From positions 3,724,501-3,788,500 of the forward strand of contig JAGTPG010000002.1 of NCBI GenBank assembly GCA_018195615.1: a DNA stretch of 64,000 bases, written 5' to 3'. The DNA comes from Streptomyces tuirus (GTDB taxonomy: Bacteria; Actinomycetota; Actinomycetes; Streptomycetales; Streptomycetaceae). The position numbers and the translations under genes are program-made. Of this stretch, positions 18,135-27,242 are shown one piece after another. The notes under the pieces are model-generated. The model had not been told where the DNA came from and made no database searches. It worked only from the letters and a program-made list of their open reading frames with translations. Within the stretch, counting starts at the first letter, position 1; each line of letters begins with the position of its first letter.

Positions 18135-18237
18135 CTCAGAGAAGAAGTGGCACCGACCCGCCATGCTCGCCTCGCGGCAAGTGGTCGCTCGTAGCGACGA
18201 AGGTTGGGCCCGGGGGCTTGGATCGGGCCGGTGCCAC
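18101..18237 (-). ncRNA. Candidate structured small RNA or riboswitch leader
   Basis: Minus-strand RNA of about 137 bases. Its first 14 bases (GTGGCACCGGCCCG, 18237-18224) pair fully with CGGGTCGGTGCCAC (18160-18147), one G-U included. Inside are two hairpins: GTCGCT-ACG-AGCGAC and CTTGCC-GCGA-GGCGAG, the latter with a GNRA tetraloop. The terminator at 18101-18134 follows directly. A TAGCCT box at 18242-18247 sits the right distance for transcription to start at the helix's first base. It could be an independent sRNA or an attenuating leader for the malic enzyme gene. I cannot assign it to a named RNA family. Confidence 0.65.
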
Positions 18238-18336
18238 ATCCAGGCTAACAAACGGATCCCGTAAGGCCATTCCCGTACCGGGAGTTCATTTCGCCGGCAA
18301 CTGGGTATCGGGGCACGGCCCGTCAGGGAGGCCTGA

Positions 18337-20622
18337 TCAGTCCCGCAGCAGGTCCGGGACTCCCGCCGCGTCCGGCTCGTCCCGCTCCGCCGAGACGACC
18401 GTGAGCTGCTGGGTGGCCCGGGTCAGTGCGACGTAGAGCACACGCAGGCCGGCCGGGGACTCGTCGGCGATCTCCGCCGGGGAGACCACGACCGTCGCGT
18501 CGTACTCCAGGCCCTTGGCCTCCAGGCTGCCGAGCGCCACCACCCGGTCGCCGAGACCGGCGAGCCAGCGGCGGGCCTCCTCGCGGCGCTGCATGGCGAC
18601 GACCACGCCGACCGTGCCGTCGACGCGCTCCAGCAGCCGGGCCGCCTCGTCGCGGACGGTTTCGGCCAAGGTGTCGCCCACGACCGTGAAGCGGGGCTCG
18701 ACGCCGGTGGAGCGGACCGCCTTCGGTGAGACGGAGCCGGGCATCGCGAGGGCGAGCACCTTCGAGGCGAGCTCGGCGATCTCGGCCGGGTTGCGGTAGT
18801 TCACGGTGAGCTCGAAGCGGCGGCGCGGGCGGGTGCCGAGGGCCTCGTCGCGGGCCTGGGCGGCCTCGTCCGGGTCGGACCAGGAGGACTGGGCCGGGTC
18901 GCCGACGACCGTCCAGGTGGCGTGCCGGCCGCGGCGGCCGACCATGCGCCACTGCATCGGGGTGAGGTCCTGCGCCTCGTCGACGATGACGTGGGCGTAC
19001 TCGACGCGCTCCTGGGCGAGACGCTCGGCCCGCTCGCGCTGGGACTCCTCGCGCACGGGCATCAGCTCCTCCAGGCCGGTGAGCTGGTCGAGCGGGTCGA
19101 GTTCGCGCTTCCTCCGGGGGCGCGCGGGGGCGCCGAGGATCGCCTGGAGTTCGTCGAGCATGGCGACGTCGTGCACGGAGTTGCCGTCGCGCCTGAGGGA
19201 GCGGGCGACCTTGCGGACCTCGCCGGGGTTGAGGATCCGCCGGGCCCAGCGGCCGAGGCGCCGCTCGTCGGCCATGGCGGCCAGGACGGCGGCCGGGGTC
19301 AGCTCGGGCCACCAGGCGTCGAGGAAGGCGATGAAGGAGTCCTCGCCGGTGATGTCCTCGTCGAAGGAGGAGCGCAGCTCGGCGGCGAGCTCCGGGTCGG
19401 TGTGCCGGCCGGCCGCGCCGGACCGCTCCCACAGGGCGTCCAGGAGCAGCTTGCGGGCGCGGGGGCGCAGCAGGTTCACGGGGGCGGTGCCGCCGAGGGC
19501 GGTGCGGCGGATGCCCGCGAGTTCCTCGGCCTCCAGCTCCAGGCGGCGGCCGAAGGCGACCACGCGCAGCCGGGCCGGTGAATCGTTCAGCTCCAGGGCT
19601 CCGCGCGCGGCCTTGCGCAGCACCTTGAGCATGCGGGAGGAGCCCTTGGCGCGGGCCACGGACGGGGAGTCGTAGAGCATGGCCTCGGCTCCCTCGACCA
19701 GTGAGCCGATGGCGCGGATGGCGACCTGGCCCTCCTCGCCGAGGGAGGGCAGCACGCCCTCGGTGTAGGAGACGAGCAGCGGGGTCGGCGAGACGATCAG
19801 GATGCCGCCCGCGTACCGGCGCCGGTCCTGGTAGAGGAGGTAGGCCGCGCGGTGCAGCGCGACGGCGGTCTTGCCGGTGCCGGGGCCGCCCTCGACGTAG
19901 GTGACGGAGGCGGCGGGGGCGCGGATGACCAGGTCCTGCTCGGCCTGGATGGACGCGACGATGTCGCGCATGGTGTGGCTGCGGGCCTGGCCGAGCGCGG
20001 CCATCAGGGCGCCGTCGCCGATCACGGACAGTTCGTGACCGTCGAGGAAGGCCTTCAGCTCGGGGCGCATCAGGTCGTCCTCGACGCCGAGCACCCTGCG
20101 TCCCTTGGAGCGGATGACCCGGCGTCGTACGACCCGGCCGGGGTCGACGGGCGTGGAGCGGTAGAAGGGGGCGGCGGCCGGGGCGCGCCAGTCGATGACC
20201 AGCGGGGCGTAGTCCTGGTCGAGGACGCCGATGCGGCCGATGTGCAGGGTTTCGGCGATGTCGGCGGTGCTGTCGTCCCGGACCGCGCCCTCGGCGGGCT
20301 CGACGGCGGTGTACGCGCCGTCGGGTCCCTTCTTGCCGTCCTTGCCGAGCAGCAGGTCGATACGGCCGAAGAGGAAGTCCTCGAACTCGTTGTTGAGCCG
20401 GTTGAGGTGGATGCCCGCACGGAAGACCTGGGCGTCCCGCTCGGCGAGCGCGCCGGGCGTGCCGACCTGGCCGCGCTGGGCCGCGTCGTTCATGAGGAAC
20501 TCCGCCTCGTGGATCTTCTCCTCGAGGCGCCGGTACACCCGGTCCAGGTGTTCCTGTTCGACGCCGATCTCTCGGCCTCTGAGGGAGTCGAGCGCGGTTT
20601 CCTGTTGCGCCTGAGCGGCCAC
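18337..20622 (-). CDS. HelD-type RNA polymerase-associated helicase (UvrD/Rep-like)
   Basis: A 761-residue superfamily 1 ATPase. Walker A is in YVEGGPGTGKTAVALHRAAYLLY, Walker B in HVIVDEAQDLTPMQW, motif IV-VI in ELTVNYRNPAEIAELA and VLYVALTRATQQL. The N-terminal coiled-coil (about residues 10-70, QEHLDRVYRRLEEKIHEAEF) and the IGRIGVLDQDYAPLVIDWRAPAAAPFY block mark it as HelD rather than UvrD. HelD proteins bind RNA polymerase and release stalled complexes; some actinobacterial ones protect against rifampicin. I looked for the rifampicin-associated inverted repeat upstream and did not find it. GTG start at 20622 with AGAAGGGGG before it. Confidence 0.9.
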   Translation of the reverse strand: MAAQAQQETALDSLRGREIGVEQEHLDRVYRRLEEKIHEAEFLMNDAAQRGQVGTPGALAERDAQVFRAGIHLNRLNNEFEDFLFGRIDLLLGKDGKKGPDGAYTAVEPAEGAVRDDSTADIAETLHIGRIGVLDQDYAPLVIDWRAPAAAPFYRSTPVDPGRVVRRRVIRSKGRRVLGVEDDLMRPELKAFLDGHELSVIGDGALMAALGQARSHTMRDIVASIQAEQDLVIRAPAASVTYVEGGPGTGKTAVALHRAAYLLYQDRRRYAGGILIVSPTPLLVSYTEGVLPSLGEEGQVAIRAIGSLVEGAEAMLYDSPSVARAKGSSRMLKVLRKAARGALELNDSPARLRVVAFGRRLELEAEELAGIRRTALGGTAPVNLLRPRARKLLLDALWERSGAAGRHTDPELAAELRSSFDEDITGEDSFIAFLDAWWPELTPAAVLAAMADERRLGRWARRILNPGEVRKVARSLRRDGNSVHDVAMLDELQAILGAPARPRRKRELDPLDQLTGLEELMPVREESQRERAERLAQERVEYAHVIVDEAQDLTPMQWRMVGRRGRHATWTVVGDPAQSSWSDPDEAAQARDEALGTRPRRRFELTVNYRNPAEIAELASKVLALAMPGSVSPKAVRSTGVEPRFTVVGDTLAETVRDEAARLLERVDGTVGVVVAMQRREEARRWLAGLGDRVVALGSLEAKGLEYDATVVVSPAEIADESPAGLRVLYVALTRATQQLTVVSAERDEPDAAGVPDLLRD

Positions 20623-20682
20623 CGGGCCCCCTTCTGACGTGCTGGGCAGCCGTCTACCGTACGCGAAGGGGACCCGGAAAGG

Positions 20683-21516
20683 CTACGCGTCGACCTCGAC
20701 GAGCCGCTTGCCGTCGAAGGTCACGACCTCGAAGTGGTCGATCTCGTTCGGTTCGAACGCGGCGCCGCCCTGGACGTAGAGGGGCTCCTTGGCCTGGTCG
20801 GTCTTGGCGTCCGGGATGCCATAGCCCCAGTTCGGGACGGACCAGGAGGACAGGGTCTCGCGCTCGCCGTTCTTTCCGACCGCGACGAGGGCGCACTTCT
20901 GCGGGCCCTTGAGGTTCTTGAGCTCCAGGATCGTCCCGGTGCCCCAGTCCTTCTTCTGGACGGCGACCGTCGCGGTGACCTTGCTGGTCGGGTCGGTGGC
21001 GGTGATCTTGTCGGAGATGCCGTCGAAGGCCTCCTTGGCGGGGCTCGACGCGAGCGGGCGGTTCTCCGCGCCGCCGCCGTCACCGCCGCCGTTCGTCGCG
21101 ACCGCGACGAAGGGGCCGCCGATGATCAGCGCGCCGGCCGCGGCCACCATGTAGAAGCTGCGGCGGCGCTTCTGGGCGCGGCGTTCGGCGACCTCGTCGA
21201 CCAGCTTCTCCACCAGGCGCGGCCGGGGCTTGGCCGACAGCGACTCGCCGATCGCGGGGGTGCTGCCGGAGCCGGGCAGGTCGGCGAGGGCGGCGAGCAT
21301 CGGCTCCATGCCGGCCAGCTCGTCGAGCTGCTGGGCGCACCATTCGCAGGTCGCGAGGTGGGCTTCGAAAGCGGTTGCTTCGGCGTCGTCGAGGATGCCG
21401 AGGGCGTAGGCACCGACGGTTTCGTGCTCGTTCGGCACCGGAGACTCCTGCATGGGACCAGACATACCCATGCCTCCCGTACCGAACCCTTGGTTACCCC
21501 CGTAAACACTCATCAC
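20683..21516 (-). CDS. rsuA: Anti-sigma factor RsuA
   Basis: A 277-residue membrane anti-sigma factor. The N-terminal half has the zinc-binding anti-sigma motif H-x3-C-x2-C in AHLATCEWCAQQLDEL, then a Gly/Pro linker, a cluster RRAQKRRR and a single membrane helix (SFYMVAAAGALIIGGPFVAVA). The outside half resembles the RskA domain. It starts four bases after the sigma factor stop, the usual sigma/anti-sigma pair arrangement. Neighbour order (malic enzyme, helicase, this pair) matches the S. coelicolor sigU-rsuA locus, which is why I give the names. Confidence 0.88.
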   Translation of the reverse strand: MMSVYGGNQGFGTGGMGMSGPMQESPVPNEHETVGAYALGILDDAEATAFEAHLATCEWCAQQLDELAGMEPMLAALADLPGSGSTPAIGESLSAKPRPRLVEKLVDEVAERRAQKRRRSFYMVAAAGALIIGGPFVAVATNGGGDGGGAENRPLASSPAKEAFDGISDKITATDPTSKVTATVAVQKKDWGTGTILELKNLKGPQKCALVAVGKNGERETLSSWSVPNWGYGIPDAKTDQAKEPLYVQGGAAFEPNEIDHFEVVTFDGKRLVEVDA

Positions 21517-21520
21517 GCCG

Positions 21521-22087
21521 TCACCCCCGCTCCTCCAGTGCCAGCTTCATCGAACGCAGGGCGTAGAACACCCTTGAGCGGACCGTTCCGCTGGGTATGC
21601 CCAGGGTCTCGGCCGCCTCATTGACGGTACGCCCCTTGAAGTACGTCTCGACGAGCACCTCCCGGTGAGCTGGGGTCAGGTCGTCGAGTGCGTCCGAGAG
21701 AGTCATCAGCCACAGCGCCTTGTCGATCTCGTCCTCCGCGGGGATGACCTCCAGCGGCGACGGGTCGACCTCCTGCGGCCGGGCCTGCCGGCTGCGGTGG
21801 CCGTCGATGACGATGCGCCGGGCGACCGTCACCAGCCAGGGGCGTACCGATCCGGTCGCCCGATTGAGCTGACCGGCGTTCTTCCAGGCACGGATGAGCG
21901 TCTCCTGCACGACGTCCTCGGCGCGCTGCCGGTCTCCGGCGACCAGGCGCAGGACGTATGCCAGCAGGGGTCCGGCGTGTTCGCGATAGAGCGCACGCAT
22001 CAGCTCCTCGTCGGGTTCCGAGGGCTGGGACATGCGATGTCGGGCCCTCGGTGCACGTTCATTGGCCACGACGGAATCCTTGCGCAC
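21521..22087 (-). CDS. sigU: ECF RNA polymerase sigma factor SigU
   Basis: A group 4 sigma factor of about 188 residues. Region 2 is ELMRALYREHAGPLLAYVLRLV...AEDVVQETLIRAWKN, region 4 is LTPAHREVLVETYFKGRTVNEAAETLGIPSGTVRSRVFYALRSMK. I choose GTG 22087 because GGAGGT lies four bases before it; ATG 22132 has no ribosome site and ATG 22033 would also keep region 2. In S. coelicolor SigU blocks sporulation when freed from RsuA. An ECF-type promoter upstream (22193-22221) suggests it activates its own operon. Confidence 0.88.
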   Translation of the reverse strand: MRKDSVVANERAPRARHRMSQPSEPDEELMRALYREHAGPLLAYVLRLVAGDRQRAEDVVQETLIRAWKNAGQLNRATGSVRPWLVTVARRIVIDGHRSRQARPQEVDPSPLEVIPAEDEIDKALWLMTLSDALDDLTPAHREVLVETYFKGRTVNEAAETLGIPSGTVRSRVFYALRSMKLALEERG

Positions 22088-22192
22088 GCCCACCTCCGGT
22101 GTCCGGGGGTTCCCCAGTCGGTCGCTCCCCATGCCGTACGGAAGCGAGCGGTTGGGCGTTCAAAGAGACGTGACAGATTTCTTCGAGGTGAC

Positions 22193-22221
22193 GTGACGAG
22201 CGGGACATGAGGTTACATTCC
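22193..22221 (-). promoter_or_regulatory. ECF-type promoter upstream of sigU
   Basis: On the minus strand GGAATG (22216-22221) and CGTCAC (22193-22198) are 17 bases apart, close to the general ECF pattern GGAAC-N16/17-CGTC. The position, about 105 bases before the chosen start, fits autoregulation by SigU. Confidence 0.5.
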
Positions 22222-22329
22222 TACCCCGCGATCTTTACATTTCCGCCACATCGGCAAGATCAAGCCAGTCCTTCCCTACGGGTGCGTAGGTAAACGGCAT
22301 GTAATCGAAATCACTTCGACAGTGGGGTC

Positions 22330-22977
22330 TCAGAAGTCGCATTTAGGACACGGGAATTGGATGCACGGACCACCCAATTCCGTTTCACGCGCGGAGAGTG
22401 CCGCGCGGCGGCGGTGCCGGGCGACGCGTTCGCGGTTTCCGCAGACCTCACTGGAGCACCAGCGCCGTCGGCGTCCCCGGGAGGTGTCGAGGTACACGAT
22501 GGGGCAGTTGTCGCCCTCGCACTGGCGCAGGGCCGCGCGGGCCACGGGGTCGGTGAGCAGGTCGACGGCGTCCCGGGCGACGGCCGCGAGCAGGGCGGCG
22601 CAGTCGGGAGGGCCGTCCAACTGCCGTACGAGCTCACCGTCTCGACCGCGGACGGCACGCGGGGCCGGGGGCGCGGTACGGGCGAGGTCGTTGACGCGCG
22701 CGAGCGCGAAGTCGTAGGCCCGGGCCGCGGGCCCCGACCAGCCGCGCACCAACCGGTCCGTCTGACCTCGCAGTTCGCGGAAGGCGGCCGGCCAGGTGGC
22801 GTCGACGTGGGTCAGCGCGGTGCCCGGCGGGACGAGCCCGGAGCCGGTGATCCAGGCGCGCAGCACGTCCACGGAGTCGAGCCGCTCCTCCGGGTGCGTG
22901 GTGGAGAGCAGATCCAGGCAGATCCGCCCGGCATCGAACCGCAGCTCGTACGGGGCCGTGGCCGTACCCAGTGCCAT
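22330..22977 (-). CDS. ABATE/CGNR zinc-finger protein
   Basis: A 215-residue putative transcription regulator. The N-terminus (ELRFDAGRICLDLLSTTHPEERL) is the ABATE ligand-binding-like domain. The C-terminus is the zinc finger CEGDNCPIVYLDTSRG...WCSSEVCGNRERVARHR, which carries the eponymous C-G-N-R motif. These proteins are thought to bind DNA, but targets are unknown. An extra Cys-rich end (CIQFPCPKC) follows the finger. The ATG at 22977 begins a family-like sequence. Confidence 0.9.
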   Translation of the reverse strand: MALGTATAPYELRFDAGRICLDLLSTTHPEERLDSVDVLRAWITGSGLVPPGTALTHVDATWPAAFRELRGQTDRLVRGWSGPAARAYDFALARVNDLARTAPPAPRAVRGRDGELVRQLDGPPDCAALLAAVARDAVDLLTDPVARAALRQCEGDNCPIVYLDTSRGRRRRWCSSEVCGNRERVARHRRRAALSARETELGGPCIQFPCPKCDF

Positions 22978-23158
22978 GTGCCTGTCACCGCCTAGGGGTT
23001 CCCCTCAGACGCGAGAGGTTCGGTGAGATGCCAGTGAGAGGGCTGGGAAACCGTTCCCTCTTACAGTGCCTGCCCACCGCGACGCCCGAAACCCCTCGCA
23101 CGGGCAGGACTGCCACGCGCACCGGGAATTCGGCCTCGGCTGACGAACGCCACCGGTG

Positions 23159-23218
23159 CAGCACCCTCAGGGGCGCGGGGAACTGCGCGAGAACAGCCCC
23201 ACCGGCCCGCAGTTCCCC
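23159..23218. repeat. Dispersed Streptomyces repeat with 11-bp hairpin
   Basis: The stretch caggggcgcggggaactgcg is a very common Streptomyces intergenic word. Here GGGGAACTGCG (23177-23187) and CGCAGTTCCCC (23208-23218) form a perfect inverted repeat, so it could also act as a terminator for the HemD-regulator gene, about 100 bases beyond its stop. The surrounding 22978-23316 holds no gene. Confidence 0.6.
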
Positions 23219-23316
23219 GCGGCCCGAGCACCACGCGGCGCACACCCCGACCCGGATCGACTCGGGCGGCCCCTGCGCGTCGCCGTGGCGGTTTCTCGCC
23301 CAACTCGCGGGGCGCC

Positions 23317-24467
23317 TCACGCGTCCGCGTACTTCGACTCCGCTGCCGGGTCCAGGGCCAGACGGTAGCCCCGCTTGACCACCGTCTGGATCAGCTTCGG
23401 GTACCGAGGGCGGTGCGGAGGCGGGCCATGGCCGTCTCCACCGCGTGTTCGTCACGTCCCGCGCCGGGCAGCGCGCGCAGCAGTTCGGCACGGGCGACGA
23501 CCCAGCCGGGGCGGCGGGCGAGGGCCCGGAGCAGGGACATGCCGGCGGGCGGTACGGGCTTGAGGGCGTCGTCGACCAGAACCGCGTGGCCACGGATCTC
23601 CACCCGGTGCCCGGCGATCGGCAGCGAGCGCGCCCGGGTGGGCAGTTCCTGGCAGAGGAGCTGGACGAGGGGGCCGAGCCGGAATCGCTCGGGCTGAATC
23701 GTGTCGATGCCGTGGGACTGGAGCGGCAGCGCGGTGACCGGGCCGACGCAGGCCGGCAGTACGTCGTGGCTCAGGGCGGCCAGGACGTCGGGGAGCAGCC
23801 CCCGCTTCTCGGCCCGGGACAGCAGGGATGCCGCGGCCGGGGCGCTGGTGAACGTCAGCGCGTCCAGGCCCCGGGAGACCGTCGCGTCGAGGAGGCGGTC
23901 CACCGGGCCGATGTCCTCCGGCGGCATCCACCGGTAGACGGGCACGCCGACGACCTCGGCCCCGCCCTCCCGCAGCGCCTCCACGAACCCGGGCAGCGGC
24001 TCGCCGTGCAGCTGGACCGCGATCCGCAGACCGTCGACGCCCTCCTCCAGCAGCCGGTCCAGCACCTCCGCCATGGACTCCGACGACGGCGACCACTCCT
24101 CCGTCAGCCCGGCGGCCCGCACCGCGCCCTTGACCTTGGGCCCACGCGCCATGATCCGTACGCCGCCCAGCCGCGACAGCAGGTCGTCGCCGAGCCCCCA
24201 GCCGTCGGCGGCCTCGACCCAGCCCCGGAAGCCGATCGCGGTCGTGGCGATCACGATGTCCGGCACCTGCTGGATGATCTCCTTCGTCGCGGCCAGCAGT
24301 TCACTGTCGTCGGCGAGCGGCACGATCCGCAGGGCAGGGGCGTGCAGGACGGCGGCACCACGTCGCTGCAGCAGCGCCCCGAGCTCATCGGCCCGGCGCG
24401 CGGCCGTGACACCCACGGTGAAGCCGGCCAGGGGCCCGTGGTCCGGTCGCTGTTCTTTCTCGTACAT
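23317..24467 (-). CDS. Uroporphyrinogen-III synthase fused to winged-helix regulator domain (one apparent frameshift)
   Basis: About 383 residues after restoring one base in the G run 23399-23401. The first 255 residues are HemD-like (GFTVGVTAARRADELGALLQRRGA, VIATTAIGFRGW, LTFTSAPAAASLL), which would close the tetrapyrrole ring on the way to siroheme, heme and cobalamin. The rest is an OmpR-type DNA-binding winged helix (GMSLLRALARRPGWVVARAELL, AVETAMARLRTALG, then LIQTVVKRGYRLALDP after the break). Such fusions sit beside nitrate/nitrite genes in actinomycetes, and narK is next. It may sense tetrapyrrole or act as regulator of nitrogen genes (inference). Confidence 0.87.
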
Positions 24468-24518
24468 GGCTCTCGTCCCGCACTCGAGTCGTCGTACTTC
24501 ATGGGTACGGCGTACCTA

Positions 24519-24567
24519 CATGCCGATCGAGCCTGTCAACGGCTCGTGACAGGCCCGGATCGGCATG
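24519..24567. terminator. Terminator after narK
   Basis: CATGCCGATC..GCCTGTCA pairs with TGACAGGC..GATCGGCATG, an 18-bp interrupted stem with an 8-base loop, 18 bases past the narK stop. Confidence 0.8.
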
Positions 24568-24584
24568 ATGTCGTCGGTGTTACG

Positions 24585-25970
24585 TCACACCTCGGCGTAG
24601 CTGAGCTGCGGCTTCTCCTCCGAGGTCGATGCGGTGACGGGTACCCGGGGAGTCGTACGGCGAAGGTATACGGCCCAGGTGACCACGAAGCACACCGCGT
24701 AGAAGGCGAGGAAGGCGACGAACGCGCCGGTGCCGGAACCGTAGGAGAGGAAGGACTGGCGGAAGGCCAGGTTGATGCCGACGCCGCCGAGCGCGCCCAC
24801 CGCGCCGATGAGCCCCATGGAGGCACCGGAGAGCCGGCGCCCGTAGGCCGCGGCCTCCTCGCCCTGCAGTCCCTTGGCGAGGGCCTTGTTCTGGAAGATG
24901 CCCGGGATCATCTTGAACGTCGAGCCGTTGCCGAGCCCGCTGAGCACGAACAGCACCACGAACGCCGCCGTGAACAGCGCCAGCGACTTCTCCATGGAGG
25001 CACCGATCAGGATCGCCGTCGCGACGCCCATGCCGACGTAGTTCCACAGGCTGATCCGCGCGCCGCCGTACCGGTCCGCGAGCCAGCCGCCGAGGGGCCG
25101 GATGAGGGAGCCGAGCAGCGGGCCGAGGAAGGTGACGTACGCGGCCTGCAGCGGCGTACGGCCGAACTGGTTCTGGAGCACCTGGCCGAAGGCGAAGCTG
25201 TAGCCGATGAAGGAGCCGAAGGTGCCGATGTAGAGGAGGGACATGATCCACGTGTGGGCGTCCCGCGCGGCGTCCTTGGCGGCGCCGGTGTCGTTCTTCA
25301 CGTTCTCCAGGTTGTCCATGAAGAGCGCGGCCATGACGGCGGCGACGACGATCAGCGGGATGTAGACCCCGAGCAGCACGCGCGGCCCGCCACCGGCGCC
25401 GATGATCGCGAGCGCGGCCAGCTGGATCACCGGTACGCCGATGTTGCCGCCGCCCGCGTTCAGGCCGAGGGCCCAGCCCTTCTTCCGCAGCGGGAAGAAC
25501 GCGTTGATGTTGGTCATGGAGGAGGCGAAGTTGCCACCGCCGATGCCTGCGAGCAGGCCGACGAGCAGGAAGGTGGAGAAGGAGGTGCCCGGCTCCATCA
25601 CGGCGAACGCGGCGACGGTCGGGACCAGGAGCAGACCGGCCGAGATGATCGTCCAGTTCCGGCCGCCGAAGATCGCGACAGCGAAGGTGTAGGGGACGCG
25701 GACGACGGCGCCGACGAGCGTGACCATCGAGGTCAGCATGAACTTGTCGGCCGGCGTCAGGCCGTACTCCGGGCCCATGAAGAGCACCAGCACGGACCAC
25801 AGGGTCCAGATCGAGAAGCCGATGTGCTCGGACAGGACGGAGAAGAAGAGGTTCCGGCGGGCGATCTTCTCTCCGGTCTCCTTCCAGAACGTCTCGTTCT
25901 CCGGATCCCAGTGCTGGATCCAGCGTCCGCCCTTGCTCGGGGGTGCGGGTGCCGTGCCAGGGCCTGTCAT
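24585..25970 (-). CDS. narK: Nitrate/nitrite transporter NarK
   Basis: A 461-residue major-facilitator protein of the nitrate/nitrite porter family with about 12 membrane helices. The nitrate signature is seen twice: GGGNFASSMTNINAFFP with GWALGLNAGGGNIGV, and GLGNGSTFKMIPGIFQNKAL. The N-terminus WIQHWDPENETFWKETG is typical of actinomycete NarK. It should import nitrate and/or export nitrite at the membrane. Same strand as the HemD-regulator gene but a strong terminator separates them. Confidence 0.94.
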   Translation of the reverse strand: MTGPGTAPAPPSKGGRWIQHWDPENETFWKETGEKIARRNLFFSVLSEHIGFSIWTLWSVLVLFMGPEYGLTPADKFMLTSMVTLVGAVVRVPYTFAVAIFGGRNWTIISAGLLLVPTVAAFAVMEPGTSFSTFLLVGLLAGIGGGNFASSMTNINAFFPLRKKGWALGLNAGGGNIGVPVIQLAALAIIGAGGGPRVLLGVYIPLIVVAAVMAALFMDNLENVKNDTGAAKDAARDAHTWIMSLLYIGTFGSFIGYSFAFGQVLQNQFGRTPLQAAYVTFLGPLLGSLIRPLGGWLADRYGGARISLWNYVGMGVATAILIGASMEKSLALFTAAFVVLFVLSGLGNGSTFKMIPGIFQNKALAKGLQGEEAAAYGRRLSGASMGLIGAVGALGGVGINLAFRQSFLSYGSGTGAFVAFLAFYAVCFVVTWAVYLRRTTPRVPVTASTSEEKPQLSYAEV

Positions 25971-26123
25971 GACGCCTCCACTGTGCTCCGGGGCCGGGTC
26001 GTACTTCGAGTGACTGACCCGAAGGTAGGGAGGACGCGTTTCGTGGCTGTGCCAGCGAGTGACCGCGAAGGAACTTTACTCTCACCCCGCGCTCGGGCGG
26101 GATGAGAGGTTCGGTGCCGTCTG

Positions 26124-27117
26124 TCAGCGTTGCGGGGGCTGCCAGTGGGGGTTCTGCTGGGGGTGGGGCGGCTGCTGAGGAGGGCAGGGCGTGGGAGCGG
26201 GCTGCGCTCCGTACGGACCACCCGGCGCCGGCTGCGCTCCGTACGGACCACCCGGCGCCGGCTGCGCTCCGTACGGACCACCCGGCGCGGGCTGGGCGGC
26301 GTACGGGCCGGAAGCCGGCTGAGCCGGGTAACCCGGGACGGGCTGCGGTGGGTACGGACCCGGCGCGGGCTGGGCGTACGGCCCTGGCTGCTGATGGCCG
26401 TACCCTGCCGGTGGTGCCGCGGGCGCCCCCATGGCCGGCCCCGGCGTCCCGGGCGCCTGCCCAGGCACCCCGGCCTGCGGACCCCCGTAGGGCCCGCCCC
26501 GAACGGATTCCCGTGGCCCGGCACCTGCGCCCCGGCGGCAGATACCGCAACCGCCCGGTCTCGTCCGTCACCGGCATGAAGCCCGCCGTCTGCAACCGCG
26601 CGGCGAACTTGGCGTTGCGCTTTCGCGTGACCAGCAGCCCGATGCCGAAGATCGCCATGAAGAGCAGCCACACCACGCCCGCCATGATGAAGTCGAAGGA
26701 CTCCCCGCCGGCGCGGAAGCCGAGGACCGCGCAGCCGACCGTGACGCCGAGGGCCGCGTACCCCATGCGCTTCTCGGCGCTCTTGCCGGTGAGGTCGAAG
26801 TTGATACGGGCCTTGAGCAGTTCGAAGGCGTCGGGCACGAGGGGCGGCAGCGACACACCGTCCCCGGCGCTCGGGTACTGCGCCCAGTTCTGCGCGGCCC
26901 GGGCCCTGGCCTGCGGGCTGGGGTCGGGCAGGATCAGCATGGTGAGCGCGCCGTTGCGGCCGCTGCTCTGCCGGACGTCCGCGTACTCGTAGCCGAACTG
27001 CTGCGCCACGAAGGCCAGCCGGGCGAGCTTCTTCACGGACGCCATCGGACTGGTGAGCTCGACGGGCTCCCCGCTCGCCATCAGCCGCAGCATCTTCTGT
27101 GTCTGCCGCTTACTCAT
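26124..27117 (-). CDS. Membrane protein with Pro/Gln-rich C-terminus (two apparent frameshifts)
   Basis: About 331 residues after restoring two bases (26530-26533 and about 26490-26495). The N-terminal part MSKRQTQKMLRLMASGEPVEL...FVAQQFGYEYADVRQ is conserved-looking; two membrane helices follow (MGYAALGVTVGCAVLGF, FIMAGVVWLLFMAIFGIGLLV). The C-terminal 120 residues are Pro/Gln/Gly-Tyr-rich with three GGPYGAQPAP repeats. I do not recognise a function. The start at 27117 follows GGAGCGGTGGGG. A much longer open frame on this strand runs on across narK in the wrong frame and is not real. Confidence 0.72.
26201..26290. repeat. 30-bp tandem repeat, three near-perfect copies
   Basis: gctgcgctccgtacggacca followed by cccggcgccg occurs at 26201, 26231 and 26261. 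It encodes decapeptide repeats GGPYGAQPAP in the membrane protein's tail. Confidence 0.95.
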
Positions 27118-27242
27118 CCCCACCGCTCCTGCCGGCCACATTGTTCACTTGCGCAACTCGGGCAGTTTTCCACACCGGGAAGGGCCGGGGGAACGGGGTC
27201 CCGTTATCCTCTAGCGGACCCCACACGGGAAGGGGAGGGTCC

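Noticed and set aside
20623-20682. Rifampicin-associated element upstream of the HelD helicase
   Set aside because: No inverted repeat of the expected type is present between this gene and rsuA, so I do not claim rifampicin induction.
24580-27141. Very long minus-strand open frame of about 850 codons
   Set aside because: Only its first part (the membrane protein) is real; the rest runs across narK in the wrong frame and gives Arg-rich sequence without family features.
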